Below the pieces are notes generated by a model. That model worked only from the letters and a program-made list of their open reading frames with translations, did not search any database and was not told the DNA's origin. The translations under genes were made by a program, and so were the position numbers. Positions 43,807-53,458 of a stretch of 64,000 nucleotides of DNA are shown here, one piece after another. How positions within the stretch are numbered: position 1 is the first letter of the stretch; the number at the start of each line of letters is the position of its first letter. The stretch spans positions 178,753-242,752 of the forward strand of contig NZ_FZOL01000008.1 in NCBI RefSeq assembly GCF_900188455.1, written 5' to 3'. Source of the DNA: Pseudomonas japonica (lineage in GTDB: Bacteria; Pseudomonadota; Gammaproteobacteria; Pseudomonadales; Pseudomonadaceae).

Positions 43807-44109
43807 ATGAAATTCGTACACCAGCGCGAACACCTCAACGAAGACGATATCGTCGTGATCGAGTGTTCCCAGCGCTGCAATATCCGCCTGATGAACGACG
43901 CCAACTTCCGCAGTTTCAAGAATGGCGGTCGGCACACCTATCACGGCGGGGCGTTCGATCGTTTCCCGGCGAAGATCACCGTGCCGAGCACCGGTTTCTG
44001 GAACATCACCATCGACACCGTCACCCCGCGGCCGATCTCGGTGACCCGCAAACCGACCTTCAGCCACAAGATCAAGATCATCCGTCGCTCGTCGTCGCAA
44101 CTGAGATAA
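43807..44109 (+). CDS. DUF1883 domain-containing protein
   Basis: This 100-residue beta-rich protein opens MKFVHQREHLNEDDIVVIEC and continues with RCNIRLMNDANF and YHGGAFDRFPAKI. This is the DUF1883 domain, found alone or fused to TIR-like domains, with no proven role. It is cytoplasmic with no signal peptide. It is followed five bases later by a small conserved gene and then a nitronate-monooxygenase-like gene, which suggests a short operon. Confidence 0.87.
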   Translation: MKFVHQREHLNEDDIVVIECSQRCNIRLMNDANFRSFKNGGRHTYHGGAFDRFPAKITVPSTGFWNITIDTVTPRPISVTRKPTFSHKIKIIRRSSSQLR

Positions 44110-44114
44110 GCCCC

Positions 44115-44285
44115 ATGACCGCCACCATCAAATACGTCATCAAGTACAAGCTCGACGGCGAACGCCGCTGGGATTTCGCGCAGTTGCCGGACAACTCGCT
44201 GGAGCAGGCCCAGGCCGCGCTGCGCAAGATCCATGGCGACGACGCGGAGAAGATCACCGACATCCAGGTCAGCAAGGCACTCTGA
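44115..44285 (+). CDS. conserved small protein (56 aa)
   Basis: This 56-residue protein begins MTATIKYVIKYKLDGERRWD. It is predicted to be a compact alpha/beta fold with no membrane segment. I know no function. It is spaced five bases after the DUF1883 gene and 30 bases before the nitronate monooxygenase-like gene on the same strand, so it is probably co-transcribed. The composition is normal for the genome. Confidence 0.72.
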   Translation: MTATIKYVIKYKLDGERRWDFAQLPDNSLEQAQAALRKIHGDDAEKITDIQVSKAL

Positions 44286-44315
44286 AGCCCACGACCACCG
44301 CAAGGAGACCGCAGC

Positions 44316-45389
44316 ATGAAGCAATGGCCGGACCCGCGCATTCTCGATCTGTTCGCCATCGAACTGCCGATCCTCCAGGCGCCGATGGCCGGCGCCAGCG
44401 GCTCGGCGATGGCCATTGCGGTGAGCAATGCCGGCGGCCTGGGCTCGCTGCCCTGCGCGATGCTCAGCGCCGAGCAGATCCGCCAGGAACTGGAGACCTT
44501 CCGCCAGGCCAGTCGCGGCCCGCTCAACGTGAACTTCTTCTGCCATACCCCGCCAGCCGACGATCCGGCGCGCATCGAGCGCTGGAAGCAGGCGCTCAAG
44601 CCCTACTACGACGAAGTCGGCGCCGACTTCGAGGCGCCGACGCCGGTGTCCAGTCGCGCGCCCTTCGACGACGCGGCCTGTGTGCTGGTCGAGGCGTACA
44701 AGCCAGAGGTGGTCAGTTTCCACTTCGGCCTGCCCGAGCCACGCCTGCTGGCGCGGGTCAAGGCGACCAGCGCCAAGGTGATTTCCAGCGCCACCACGGT
44801 GGCCGAGGCCTTGTGGCTGGAGCAACGCGGCTGCGACGCGATCATCGCCATGGGCTACGAAGCCGGCGGTCATCGCGGCATGTTCCTCGGCAATGACCTC
44901 CACAGCCAGGTCGGCACCTTCGCCCTGGTCCCGCAGATCGCCGACGCGGTGCGCGTGCCGGTGATCGCCGCCGGTGGCATCGGCGATGCCCGCGGAATCG
45001 CCGCCGCCTTCACCCTGGGTGCGTCGGCCGTGCAACTGGGCACCGCCTACCTGTTCTGCCCGGAAGCCAAGGTGTCCCCGGCGCACCGCCGCGCCCTGCA
45101 CACCGCACGGGAAAGCGACACGGCGCTGACCAACCTGTTCACCGGCCGCCCGGCCCGCGGCATCGTCAACCGGATCATGCGCGAGCTGGGGCCGGTCAGC
45201 GACCTGGCCCCGGCCTTCCCCCTGGCCGGTGGCGCACTGATGCCGCTGCGCGCCATCAGCGAACCCCAGGGCAACAGCGATTTCAGCAACCTCTGGTCCG
45301 GCCAGGCACTGCGCCTCGGCGTCGAACGTCCGGCCGCCGAACTGACCCGCGAACTCGCCGAACGCAGCCTCGCCCTGCTCCATCGCTGA
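44316..45389 (+). CDS. nitronate monooxygenase family protein
   Basis: This is a 357-residue FMN-dependent TIM-barrel enzyme of the 2-nitropropane dioxygenase family. It has a PILQAPMAGASGSAMAIAVS start, the FMN phosphate loops VIAAGGIGDARGIAAAF and GASAVQLGTAYLFCPEA, and the catalytic-region motif GYEAGGHRG. It should oxidise alkyl nitronates (such as propionate 3-nitronate) to carbonyl products and nitrite, or act as a related flavin oxidoreductase. AAGGAGA precedes the start. The gene is followed by the ModE-type operator of modABC. Confidence 0.93.
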   Translation: MKQWPDPRILDLFAIELPILQAPMAGASGSAMAIAVSNAGGLGSLPCAMLSAEQIRQELETFRQASRGPLNVNFFCHTPPADDPARIERWKQALKPYYDEVGADFEAPTPVSSRAPFDDAACVLVEAYKPEVVSFHFGLPEPRLLARVKATSAKVISSATTVAEALWLEQRGCDAIIAMGYEAGGHRGMFLGNDLHSQVGTFALVPQIADAVRVPVIAAGGIGDARGIAAAFTLGASAVQLGTAYLFCPEAKVSPAHRRALHTARESDTALTNLFTGRPARGIVNRIMRELGPVSDLAPAFPLAGGALMPLRAISEPQGNSDFSNLWSGQALRLGVERPAAELTRELAERSLALLHR

Positions 45390-46228
<839 letters not shown>

Positions 46229-46229
<1 letters not shown>

Positions 46230-46912
46230 TGCCGCTCGACGCCAGCGATTTCGGCGCAATCTGGCTGACCCTCAAGCTGGCGTCGCTGACCACCCTGATC
46301 CTGTTGCTGGTCGGCACGCCGATCGCCTGGTGGCTGGTGCGCACGCGCTCCTGGCTGCGCGGGCCGGTCGGCGCGGTGGTGGCCCTGCCCCTGGTGCTGC
46401 CGCCGACGGTGATCGGCTTCTACCTGCTGCTGGCCCTCGGCCCTCATGGCTTCATCGGCCAGGCTACCCAGGCCCTGGGGCTGGGTACCGTGGTGTTCAG
46501 CTTCAGCGGGCTGGTGATCGGCTCGGTGGTGTACTCCATGCCGTTCGTGGTGCAGCCGTTGCAGAACGCCTTCAGCGCTATCGGCGAGCGGCCGCTGGAA
46601 GTGGCCGCGACGCTGCGCGCCAGTCCCTGGGATACCTTCTTCAGCGTGGTCCTGCCCCTGGCCCGACCCGGCTTCGTCACCGCCAGCATCCTCGGCTTCG
46701 CCCACACCGTGGGCGAGTTCGGCGTGGTCCTGATGATCGGCGGCAACATTCCCGACAAGACCCGTGTGGTTTCGGTGCAGATCTACGACCACGTCGAGGC
46801 CTTGGAGTACGCCCAGGCCCACTGGCTGGCCGGGGCGATGCTGGTGTTCTCGTTCCTGGTGCTGCTGGCCCTGTATGGCAGCCGCCGCAAATCGGCCTGG
46901 AGCTCCGCATGA
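46229..46912 (+). CDS. modB: molybdate ABC transporter permease
   Basis: This 227-residue inner-membrane permease has five to six hydrophobic helices beginning [20 protein letters not shown]. The EAA loop [19 protein letters not shown] contacts ModC, and family signatures [17 protein letters not shown] and [19 protein letters not shown] are present. It overlaps modA by one base and modC by four, so the three subunits are made together. Confidence 0.97.
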
Positions 46913-48006
46913 CCTCGCAGATCCACGCCCGGCTCAAGATAGCCCGGGACGACTTCACCCTGGACGTCGACCTGTGCCTGCCGGGCCTGGGCGTCAGCGC
47001 CCTGTTCGGTGCCTCCGGTTCGGGCAAGACCACCTGCCTGCGCTGCCTGGCCGGCCTGGAGCGGGCCGGCGACGCGTATGTCGAAGTCGCCGGGACGGTC
47101 TGGCAGGACTCGGCGAAAGGCATTTTCGTGCCGCCGCACCAGCGCCCGATCGGCTACGTATTCCAGGAGGCCAGCCTGTTCAGCCACCTCTCCGTGCGCG
47201 GCAACCTGGAGTTCGGCTGGCGCCGCATCGAGGCCGCCAGCCGCCGCATCAACCTGCAGCAGGCCTGCGAACTGCTGGGCATCGATCATCTGCTGGAGCG
47301 CAAGGCGGACACCCTGTCCGGCGGCGAGCGCCAGCGCGTGGGCATCGCTCGCGCCCTGCTCACCAGCCCGAGCCTGCTGCTGATGGACGAGCCGCTGGCG
47401 GCGCTGGACGCACCGCGCAAGCGCGAGATCCTGCCGTACCTCGAGCGCCTGCACGACGAGTTGCGCATCCCGCTGATCTACGTCAGCCATGCCCAGGAAG
47501 AAGTCGCCCGCCTCGCCGACCACCTGGTGCTGCTGGAGCAGGGCCAGGTCCTGGCCAGTGGTCCGATCAACCAGACCCTCGCCCGCCTCGACCTGCCACT
47601 GGCCCAGGACGACGAGGCCGGGGTGATCATCGAAGGCCGGACCGGTGCCTACGACGCGACCTACCAGTTGCTCGACCTGCACCTGCCGGACAGCGACCTG
47701 CGCCTGCGCATCCCCCATGCAGCGCTGCCGCCGGGGTCGCTGCTGCGGGTCAAGGTCCAGGCCCGCGACATCAGCCTGAGCCTGGCCGAGGACAGCCGTT
47801 CGAGCATCATCAACCGCCTGCCGGTGACCCTGCGCGCCTTGAGCGTACAGAGCAATCCGGCGCAGGTGCTGGTCAGTCTGGACGCCGCCGGACACCCGCT
47901 GCTGGCCCGGGTCACGCGCTATTCCAGCGATCAGTTGGGGCTGCACGAAGGACAGGTATTGTGGGCGCAGATCAAGGGCGTGGCCTTGCTCGGCCACAGT
48001 GCCTGA
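46909..48006 (+). CDS. modC: molybdate ABC transporter ATP-binding protein
   Basis: This 365-residue ATPase powers molybdate uptake. It has Walker [10 protein letters not shown], a Q-loop in [14 protein letters not shown], signature LSGGERQR, Walker [13 protein letters not shown] and an H-loop in [11 protein letters not shown]. The C-terminal 130 residues include the TOBE/Mop domain ([18 protein letters not shown]) that binds oxyanion in related proteins. The start overlaps modB by ATGA. It is the last gene of modABC and is followed by a 451-bp gap. Confidence 0.97.
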   Translation: MTSQIHARLKIARDDFTLDVDLCLPGLGVSALFGASGSGKTTCLRCLAGLERAGDAYVEVAGTVWQDSAKGIFVPPHQRPIGYVFQEASLFSHLSVRGNLEFGWRRIEAASRRINLQQACELLGIDHLLERKADTLSGGERQRVGIARALLTSPSLLLMDEPLAALDAPRKREILPYLERLHDELRIPLIYVSHAQEEVARLADHLVLLEQGQVLASGPINQTLARLDLPLAQDDEAGVIIEGRTGAYDATYQLLDLHLPDSDLRLRIPHAALPPGSLLRVKVQARDISLSLAEDSRSSIINRLPVTLRALSVQSNPAQVLVSLDAAGHPLLARVTRYSSDQLGLHEGQVLWAQIKGVALLGHSA

Positions 48007-48457
48007 AATGCTTTCTCAAGACAGCCCGTGCCCCCTGTGGGAGCCGCCATCCCGCCCGGATTTCGCGAGTGCGCCAGCAACATCGACGGGCAGGCCCTTC
48101 AGCCGTTCTCCGGAACAGATCATCGGGGCCTTTTGGACAGGAATGAAACTCATTTGAGGCAGGGCATTAAAACCCTACTGAATGAAAGTTAATTCACGAA
48201 AGTTTCTCTTTTCACAAGAGAAATTTCCCATATTCGTTGAAGCCCCCTATGCTTGCGGGGTGAACAAATTCGCCACGCGAAATTCACACAGCCCGATCGA
48301 CTCCCAACCCGAAAAAGACATCAGCAAATATTTTGCTCGGGGAATTAATTTTCAACGAATGCGTCTTTAATGAAGGGAAAGAGGGAAGCGCTCCCCGGCG
48401 CCCCCATCCTCAGTGGGTACCGCCTGCGAGGCATTTCAAGTTACCAAGGAGAAATAC
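48007..48457 (+). promoter_or_regulatory. Long AT-richer leader upstream of csrA with inverted repeats
   Basis: There is no convincing gene in this 451-bp gap. The stretch 48180-48370 is AT-richer than its surroundings. It contains TTTCTCTT-TTCAC-AAGAGAAA (about 48203-48223), AGCAAATATTTTGCT (about 48323-48337), and a wider pair ATTCGTTGAA (48232-48241) / TTCAACGAAT (48351-48360). The csrA ribosome binding site AAGGAG ends the gap. A structured 5' leader or a promoter with regulator sites is likely. Confidence 0.45.
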
Positions 48458-48655
48458 ATGCTGATACTCACCCGCAAGGTTGGCGAAAGCATCGTCATCG
48501 ACGATGACATCAAGGTCACCATTCTAGGCGTCAAAGGGATGCAAGTGAGGATCGGCATCGATGCACCGAAGAACGTTCAGGTGCACCGTGAAGAGATCTA
48601 CAAACGCATTCAGGCTGGCAGCCCGGCACCGGAGAAAGGAGAAAACAATCAGTAA
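48458..48655 (+). CDS. csrA: CsrA/RsmE-like carbon storage regulator
   Basis: This is a 65-residue CsrA-family RNA-binding protein: [20 protein letters not shown], then [19 protein letters not shown] with the RNA-contacting Arg44. It binds GGA motifs in mRNA leaders and is titrated by small RNAs under GacS/GacA control. The C-terminus ([15 protein letters not shown]) is longer than in RsmA and resembles RsmE, the second CsrA paralogue of fluorescens/putida-group pseudomonads. AAGGAG precedes the start and is itself a GGA that could allow self-repression. Confidence 0.95.
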   Translation: MLILTRKVGESIVIDDDIKVTILGVKGMQVRIGIDAPKNVQVHREEIYKRIQAGSPAPEKGENNQ

Positions 48656-48740
48656 GCTGTCCGTTTGATTGGAGCCGCACGGACGCGCCTGGTCTCATGC
48701 CCGCATGGACCATCGAACCCACTGATCGCGAAACCGGGGC

Positions 48741-49109
48741 TCAGTCCCCGGGCGGCGGCACAAGCCGCTGAACCATGGCAATCAGCATTTCGGTATCGAA
48801 CGGTTTATCCAGCACGCCATCGAACAGCCCCGGGTTCTCCCGACCGATACTGGCCTGCGCACCACTCATGAGAATGATCGGCAAGGCCCTGAATTGCGGG
48901 TCGTCGCGAAGCTTGCGGGCGAGTTCCTCGCCATTCATCACCGGCATCATGTAATCGGTGATCAACAGCTCGACCCGTGTCTTGTCCAGCACTTCCAGTG
49001 CCCTCAAGCCATTGCTGGCTTTCTCCACCTGATACCCCGCGTCTTCCAGGGCAAGCTCCAGGATGTCGGAGATCACGTACTCGTCGTCGACCACCAGGAC
49101 TGTGCTCAT
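48741..49109 (-). CDS. single-domain response regulator (receiver only)
   Basis: This is a 122-residue stand-alone receiver domain. It has the acidic pair in LVVDDEY, the phospho-acceptor Asp in LITDYMMPVMNG (about residue 53), the switch Ser in ILMSGA and the Lys in LDKPFD. It has no output domain, so it should act by protein contact or as a phosphate sink. It is the last gene of the kinase / KaiC-like / receiver operon, 18 bp after the KaiC-like gene, and is the obvious target of that histidine kinase. Confidence 0.93.
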   Translation of the reverse strand: MSTVLVVDDEYVISDILELALEDAGYQVEKASNGLRALEVLDKTRVELLITDYMMPVMNGEELARKLRDDPQFRALPIILMSGAQASIGRENPGLFDGVLDKPFDTEMLIAMVQRLVPPPGD

Positions 49110-49127
49110 ATCGTCAGACCGCGTCCA

Positions 49128-50570
49128 TCAGGACCGCTCCAGCGGCTGCGCCGTGCCGGAAAGCACCGCGGCGGCCTCGTTGAATGTATTGCGCAGCTCC
49201 ATCCCGCCGGCGCCGAAGCACACCTCGCGCAGGGACGGGTCGTAGCGACTGTCGCGCACCTTGAGGATCGACAGCACGCGCTTGAGCTGCGAGTTCAGTT
49301 CGACGAAGCGCATCAGCAGCAGGTTGTCGACGATGCTCGACAGCTCCGGGGCCGGCGCGATGATTTCCGCGCCGAACAGATCGCGCATTTCCCAGGTCGC
49401 CAGCACCGTCACGTCGCGCGCGCGCAGTTCGCCCATCAGTGCGCGGAAGAAGCCATTGAGGCGTTCAGGACGAGTCGCCAGGCGGGCGAAGGCACCGAGG
49501 TTGTCGATCACCACCCGCTTGCTGCCATGCTCGCTGACCAGGCGCAGCAGACGCGCACCGACGTCGTCGAGCAAACCCTCCGTGGTCGGCTGCCAGGCAA
49601 TGTGCAAGCGCCCTTCGCGCTCCATCGTGGCGAAGTCCATGCCCAGGCTGGCAGCCTTGGCGCGCAGGCGCGCGGCCGGCTCGTAGAAGCCGAAATACAG
49701 GGCCGGCGCCTGAACCGTCGCGGCAGCGAGAAAGCTCAGGCCGAGAGAGGTCTTGCCGCTGCCGGACGGCCCCATCACCAGGGTCACCGAACCCTGCGCC
49801 AGGCCACCGTCGAGCAGTTCATCGAGACAGGCGACGCCGCTGCCGACCCGGGTCCAGGTCTCGCTGCCGGGTCCGGACGGATGGCCATGGAGGGATTCGA
49901 GGCGTGGATAGACCTGCAGACCGTCGCTGCCGATCTCGCACTCGTGCAGGCCGGACAACGCCGCGCTGCCGCGCGTCTTGCGCAACTGGATGCGGCGCAC
50001 CGCGCGGGCTCCGTGCAGGTCCTCGCCCAGCTCGATCACACCGTCGACCATGGTGTGCTCGGGGCAGTCATCCTCCAGATGGCTGCTGGTCAGCAGCAGC
50101 AGCGTGCAACCGGCGAACGCCGCGTGGGCCTGCAGCTCGGAGATGAATTTCTTGGTATCGAGCACGGTCTCCGCACGCGAGCGGGCATTGAGCAGACCAT
50201 CGATGATCAGCAGCGAGGCGCCGTGCCGGGCGATCTCACCACGCAACAGGCGCACCACGGCCTCCAGCCCCTCCTGCTCCAGGGTGTCGAAGGCACTGAG
50301 GAACTGGATCTGATCGCCGATCTTCGCCGCGTCGAAGAACGACAGGGTCGACAGGTACTGGAACAGGCGCTCATGGGACTCGCTGAGCAAGGTCGCGACC
50401 AGTACCCGACCACCCTGCCCGACATGATTGAAGGCCAGTTGATTGGCCAGCACGGTCTTTCCCGAGCCGGGCCGGCCCTGGACGATGTACGCGGCACCGG
50501 CGATCAGCCCGCCCATGAGCAGATCGTCGAGACCCTTGATCCCCGTCGCTAGACGCTGGAGCTGTTCCAC
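49128..50570 (-). CDS. KaiC-like double-domain ATPase
   Basis: This 480-residue RecA-fold protein has two KaiC domains. The first (about 5-235) begins RLATGIKGLDDLLMGGLIAG with Walker A GRPGSGKT. The second (about 240-480) has GVACLDELLDGGLAQGS with Walker A GPSGSGKTSL. The start is the GTG at 50570, with GGGGAG just upstream and a 22-bp overlap with the kinase gene; an earlier in-frame ATG at 50609 lacks a ribosome binding site. Non-cyanobacterial KaiC homologues are linked to stress and signalling; this one lacks KaiA and KaiB and is tied to a kinase and a receiver instead. Confidence 0.92.
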   Translation of the reverse strand: MEQLQRLATGIKGLDDLLMGGLIAGAAYIVQGRPGSGKTVLANQLAFNHVGQGGRVLVATLLSESHERLFQYLSTLSFFDAAKIGDQIQFLSAFDTLEQEGLEAVVRLLRGEIARHGASLLIIDGLLNARSRAETVLDTKKFISELQAHAAFAGCTLLLLTSSHLEDDCPEHTMVDGVIELGEDLHGARAVRRIQLRKTRGSAALSGLHECEIGSDGLQVYPRLESLHGHPSGPGSETWTRVGSGVACLDELLDGGLAQGSVTLVMGPSGSGKTSLGLSFLAAATVQAPALYFGFYEPAARLRAKAASLGMDFATMEREGRLHIAWQPTTEGLLDDVGARLLRLVSEHGSKRVVIDNLGAFARLATRPERLNGFFRALMGELRARDVTVLATWEMRDLFGAEIIAPAPELSSIVDNLLLMRFVELNSQLKRVLSILKVRDSRYDPSLREVCFGAGGMELRNTFNEAAAVLSGTAQPLERS

Positions 50571-51721
50571 GATGCACTCCCCTCCCCGTTGTTCACGAGC
50601 GGCAGGCACAGGGTCATGCAGGTGCCCTGTCCCGGTTCGCTGTCGACCCAGATCCCGCCATTGCTCTGCTTGGCGAAACCGTATACCTGGCTGAGGCCCA
50701 GACCGGTGCCCTTGCCGAAACCCTTGGTGGTGAAGAAGGGTTCGAAAATCCGCGGCAGCACCTCGGCATCGATGCCCTTGCCGGTGTCGCTGACACTGAT
50801 CAGGGCATAGTCGCCGACCAGACCATCGCGCTCACCCAGCAGCGCCTGGTTGCGCGCGTGAATGCGAATCTCGCCACCCCCGTCCATGGCATCGCGAGCG
50901 TTCAGCACCAGGTTGAGCAGAACCATCTGCAGCTGCCCCGCATCCACCTCCACCGGCGAGAGGTTGTCGTCGCAGCACACCTGCAGCTCGATGTCCTTGG
51001 GCAGGGCCTGGTGCAGCAGCGCGCGGATCGACTCGATCACCTCCGACAGATCGACGCGCACCACGTTCAGTTCCTTGCGCCGGGCGAAGCTGAGCAGTTG
51101 CTGGGTCATCTGGCTGCCGCGCTGACCGGCGTCGAGCACATGTTCGAGCAGACGCCGGGTGCGCTGCGCATTCTGGCTGTTCATTGCCAGCCGCGCCGAA
51201 TTGATGATGATGGTCAGCAGATTGTTGAAGTCATGGGCCATGCCCCCGGTCAGTTGGCCGAGGGCTTCGAGTTTCTGCGACTGGAACAGTTGCGCGCGCA
51301 TGGCATCGAGTTGCAGCGCGGCATCGCGGCGATCGGTGATATCACGGGTGATCTTCGCCAGGCCGATCACCTCGCCCTCTGGCGAGCGCACCACGTCCAG
51401 CACCACCAGTGCCCAGAATTGCGTACCGTCCTTGCGCACGCGCCAGCCCTCGTCCTGCGCGCGCCCCTCGCTCAGGGCCTTGTCGAGGAGAGAACCGGGG
51501 CGGTCGGCGAGGCAGTCGTGCTCGGTGAAAAACAGCGAGAAATGCCGGCCGATGACTTCCTCGGCACGGTACCCCTTGATGCGTTCGGCACCGGCGTTCC
51601 AGGAAATGATGTGGCCTCTGAGGTCCATCATGTAGATGGCATAGTCCACCACCGTCTGCACGAGTTGCTCGTACAGACCGGCATTCATGCCATGCAGATC
51701 AACACGTTCGGATGGATCCAT
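50549..51721 (-). CDS. PAS-domain hybrid-less sensor histidine kinase
   Basis: This is a 390-residue cytoplasmic kinase. The PAS domain (about 12-130) contains YAIYMMDLRGHIISWNAGAE and the PAC strand AKITRDITDRR. The dimerisation helix has the phospho-acceptor His in GMAHDFNNLLTI. The ATPase has N-box LNARDAMDGG and G-boxes SDTGKGI and GKGTGLGLSQVYGF. It has no membrane helix, so it probably senses a cytosolic signal such as redox, oxygen or light. I chose the ATG at 51721; a GTG at 51778 would add 19 residues. It heads the operon with the KaiC-like ATPase and the receiver. Confidence 0.92.
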   Translation of the reverse strand: MDPSERVDLHGMNAGLYEQLVQTVVDYAIYMMDLRGHIISWNAGAERIKGYRAEEVIGRHFSLFFTEHDCLADRPGSLLDKALSEGRAQDEGWRVRKDGTQFWALVVLDVVRSPEGEVIGLAKITRDITDRRDAALQLDAMRAQLFQSQKLEALGQLTGGMAHDFNNLLTIIINSARLAMNSQNAQRTRRLLEHVLDAGQRGSQMTQQLLSFARRKELNVVRVDLSEVIESIRALLHQALPKDIELQVCCDDNLSPVEVDAGQLQMVLLNLVLNARDAMDGGGEIRIHARNQALLGERDGLVGDYALISVSDTGKGIDAEVLPRIFEPFFTTKGFGKGTGLGLSQVYGFAKQSNGGIWVDSEPGQGTCMTLCLPLVNNGEGSASWNSSSV

Positions 51722-51963
51722 TTCGGAGTCCGCTGTCTGTGATCGGAGTGTAGCTACAGCATACGCCGAGGACGACACCGAGTAAGGCGTATTCCTTCAT
51801 CGCCGCAAGGATGTTCCCGCTCTGAACATAGATATGCCCCACAACCATTGCGCTGGATCAAGGTATAGCGCGATTGTCGCCATCGTGCCTGCGGGAGGGT
51901 GAGTGAATTGCTATAGTTGCCCGCCCGACGGTTACGACAGACAAGCGGTTGAGGAAAGGGATC

Positions 51964-52179
51964 TTGGTCATCAACAAACGCATGAAAATCATCCACGACG
52001 ATCTTGAGCATACCGCCGACGGCATGGAGCAGCTGGCCCGCGGCCTGGCCGGGCATGCCGTGTACCTGCAGAGCTCGGTGCATGCCGACGATGCCGTCGA
52101 AGTCAATGAACGGGTCAGCGGCCTCAACGCCTCGATCAGCGAACTGCGCGCGGTCGCCAGCAGCATCGATCCCAACTGA
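51964..52179 (+). CDS. conserved small protein (71 aa)
   Basis: This small, mostly helical, acidic protein contains MKIIHDDLEHTADGMEQLAR and ends ASSIDPN. I chose the TTG at 51964 because GAGGAAAGGG precedes it; an ATG at 51982 gives 65 residues but lacks a ribosome binding site. No domain is recognised. It is divergent from the histidine kinase operon and lies 13 bp before the YoaK-type gene on the same strand. Confidence 0.6.
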   Translation: MVINKRMKIIHDDLEHTADGMEQLARGLAGHAVYLQSSVHADDAVEVNERVSGLNASISELRAVASSIDPN

Positions 52180-52192
52180 GCGACGCTTCGCC

Positions 52193-52897
52193 ATGCTGCC
52201 AGAACACCCCGGGGGACAACGCAGACCGCAAGCCCTGCGCCTGTACCGACAGCGCGGCCAGGTCGGGTTGTTTTTCGTCGGTGGTCTCTCGGTGCTGGCC
52301 GGCATGACCGATGCCATCGGCTTTCTCGCCAGCGGCGATTTCGTCTCGTTCATGAGCGGCAACACCACGCGCCTGGCGGTGGCGGTGAGCCAGGGACACC
52401 TCGACCTGGTACTGCGTCTGGGCTTGCTGGTGCTCACCTTCGTCCTCGGCAATGCCCTCGGCGTGATGATCGCGCGCTCCAGCCGCAAGCGCGCCTGGCC
52501 GTTGCTGGCGCTCACCGCCCTGCTGCTGCTGGCCGCCGCCTTCTGCGGCGACCACCTCGAACTGCTGGCATTGCTCGCGGCCATCCTGTCCATGGGCATG
52601 CTCAACGCCGCGGTCGAGGAAGTGAACGGCCTGCCCATCGGCCTGACCTATGTCACCGGCGCCCTTTCCCGCTTCGGCCGCGGCCTCGGGCGCTGGCTGA
52701 TGGGCGAGCGTCGCAACGGCTGGCGCATGCAACTGGTGCCATGGGCCGGCATGCTGGTCGGCGCGGTGCTCGGTGGCTGGCTGGAACATCGCCTGGGTTT
52801 CGCCGCCCTGTTGTTCAGCAGCCTGCTCGCCGCCCTGCTCGGCGTGGCATCGCTGCTCATCCCGCGGCGCTGGGTCCAGCGCTACATGGCGCGCTGA
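52193..52897 (+). CDS. YoaK/DUF1275 family membrane protein
   Basis: This 234-residue integral membrane protein has six to seven hydrophobic helices. The family start VGLFFVGGLSVLAGMTDAIG is followed by the SFMSGNTTRLAVAVSQG motif and a later TYVTGALSRFGRGLGR. DUF1275 proteins are predicted transporters of unknown substrate. The start at 52193 is weakly preceded by a ribosome binding site and follows the small protein closely. tRNA-Leu lies 87 bp downstream. Confidence 0.9.
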   Translation: MLPEHPGGQRRPQALRLYRQRGQVGLFFVGGLSVLAGMTDAIGFLASGDFVSFMSGNTTRLAVAVSQGHLDLVLRLGLLVLTFVLGNALGVMIARSSRKRAWPLLALTALLLLAAAFCGDHLELLALLAAILSMGMLNAAVEEVNGLPIGLTYVTGALSRFGRGLGRWLMGERRNGWRMQLVPWAGMLVGAVLGGWLEHRLGFAALLFSSLLAALLGVASLLIPRRWVQRYMAR

Positions 52898-52984
52898 TCG
52901 AGCGTCGCAAGCATTGACTGGAATATAACGATGAGTTATAAAGCCGGCTTGCTTCGATCAGCCTTGTGATGTTCGACGCAGATC

Positions 52985-53069
52985 GCGAGTGTGGTGGAAT
53001 TGGTATACACAGCAGACTTAAAATCTGTCGGCGCAAGCCTTGCGGGTTCGAGTCCCGCCACTCGCACCA
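52985..53069 (+). tRNA. tRNA-Leu (anticodon UAA)
   Basis: This is an 85-nt class II tRNA with encoded CCA. The acceptor GCGAGTG pairs with CACTCGC, the anticodon loop CTTAAAA gives UAA, a long variable arm follows, and the T arm GGGTTCGAGTCCC is intact. A terminator follows at once. Confidence 0.97.
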
Positions 53070-53076
53070 ATCCCGG

Positions 53077-53103
53077 AAAAGCGCCCATCGAGGCGCTTTT
53101 TTC
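53077..53103 (+). terminator. Rho-independent terminator after tRNA-Leu
   Basis: The stem AAAAGCGCC / GGCGCTTTT with a short loop is followed by TTC. It is immediately downstream of the tRNA. Confidence 0.88.
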
Positions 53104-53204
53104 ATATCTGCCAGTTAGTTGGCGTCAACACCCGGAAACAAAAGCGGAAAAACGTGGTCATAACCGCGCCATCGACCCTTCAGTGTCGATTCGAGGAAAT
53201 CACC

Positions 53205-53405
53205 GTGTTGACCCGCCTGACCCAGTTTTCCCTGCTTGCCGCGGTGCTGCTCGCCAGCGGCTGCGCGCATCACCATCATCATGACCGTGACGACGATGGC
53301 TGGCGCGACCGCGATCAACGCCGCTGGCACGATCATGACCGTCGCCGTTACGACGATCGCTACCACGACCGGCGCGACGACCGCCGCTACCGCGATGACG
53401 ACTGA
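53205..53405 (+). CDS. His/Asp/Arg-rich small lipoprotein
   Basis: This 66-residue protein starts at GTG 53205 with GAGGA eight bases upstream. It has a lipoprotein signal (TQFSLLAAVLLASGC, Cys at about residue 22). The mature part is low-complexity sequence made almost wholly of His, Asp, Arg, Tyr and Trp, beginning with five histidines. It should be anchored to the outer membrane and could bind metal ions. The neighbouring glycine-zipper protein is also exported and may be co-transcribed. No family name is certain. Confidence 0.7.
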   Translation: MLTRLTQFSLLAAVLLASGCAHHHHHDRDDDGWRDRDQRRWHDHDRRRYDDRYHDRRDDRRYRDDD

Positions 53406-53458
53406 TCGCGCCCCACTCCTGTTTGCCTGACCGCTCCATTACCCCCGAGGTTTGTCCA

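Noticed and set aside
48182..48370. A 62-codon frame in the csrA leader
   Set aside because: It has poor codon bias for this genome, no ribosome binding site and no family; the stretch is better read as a structured leader.
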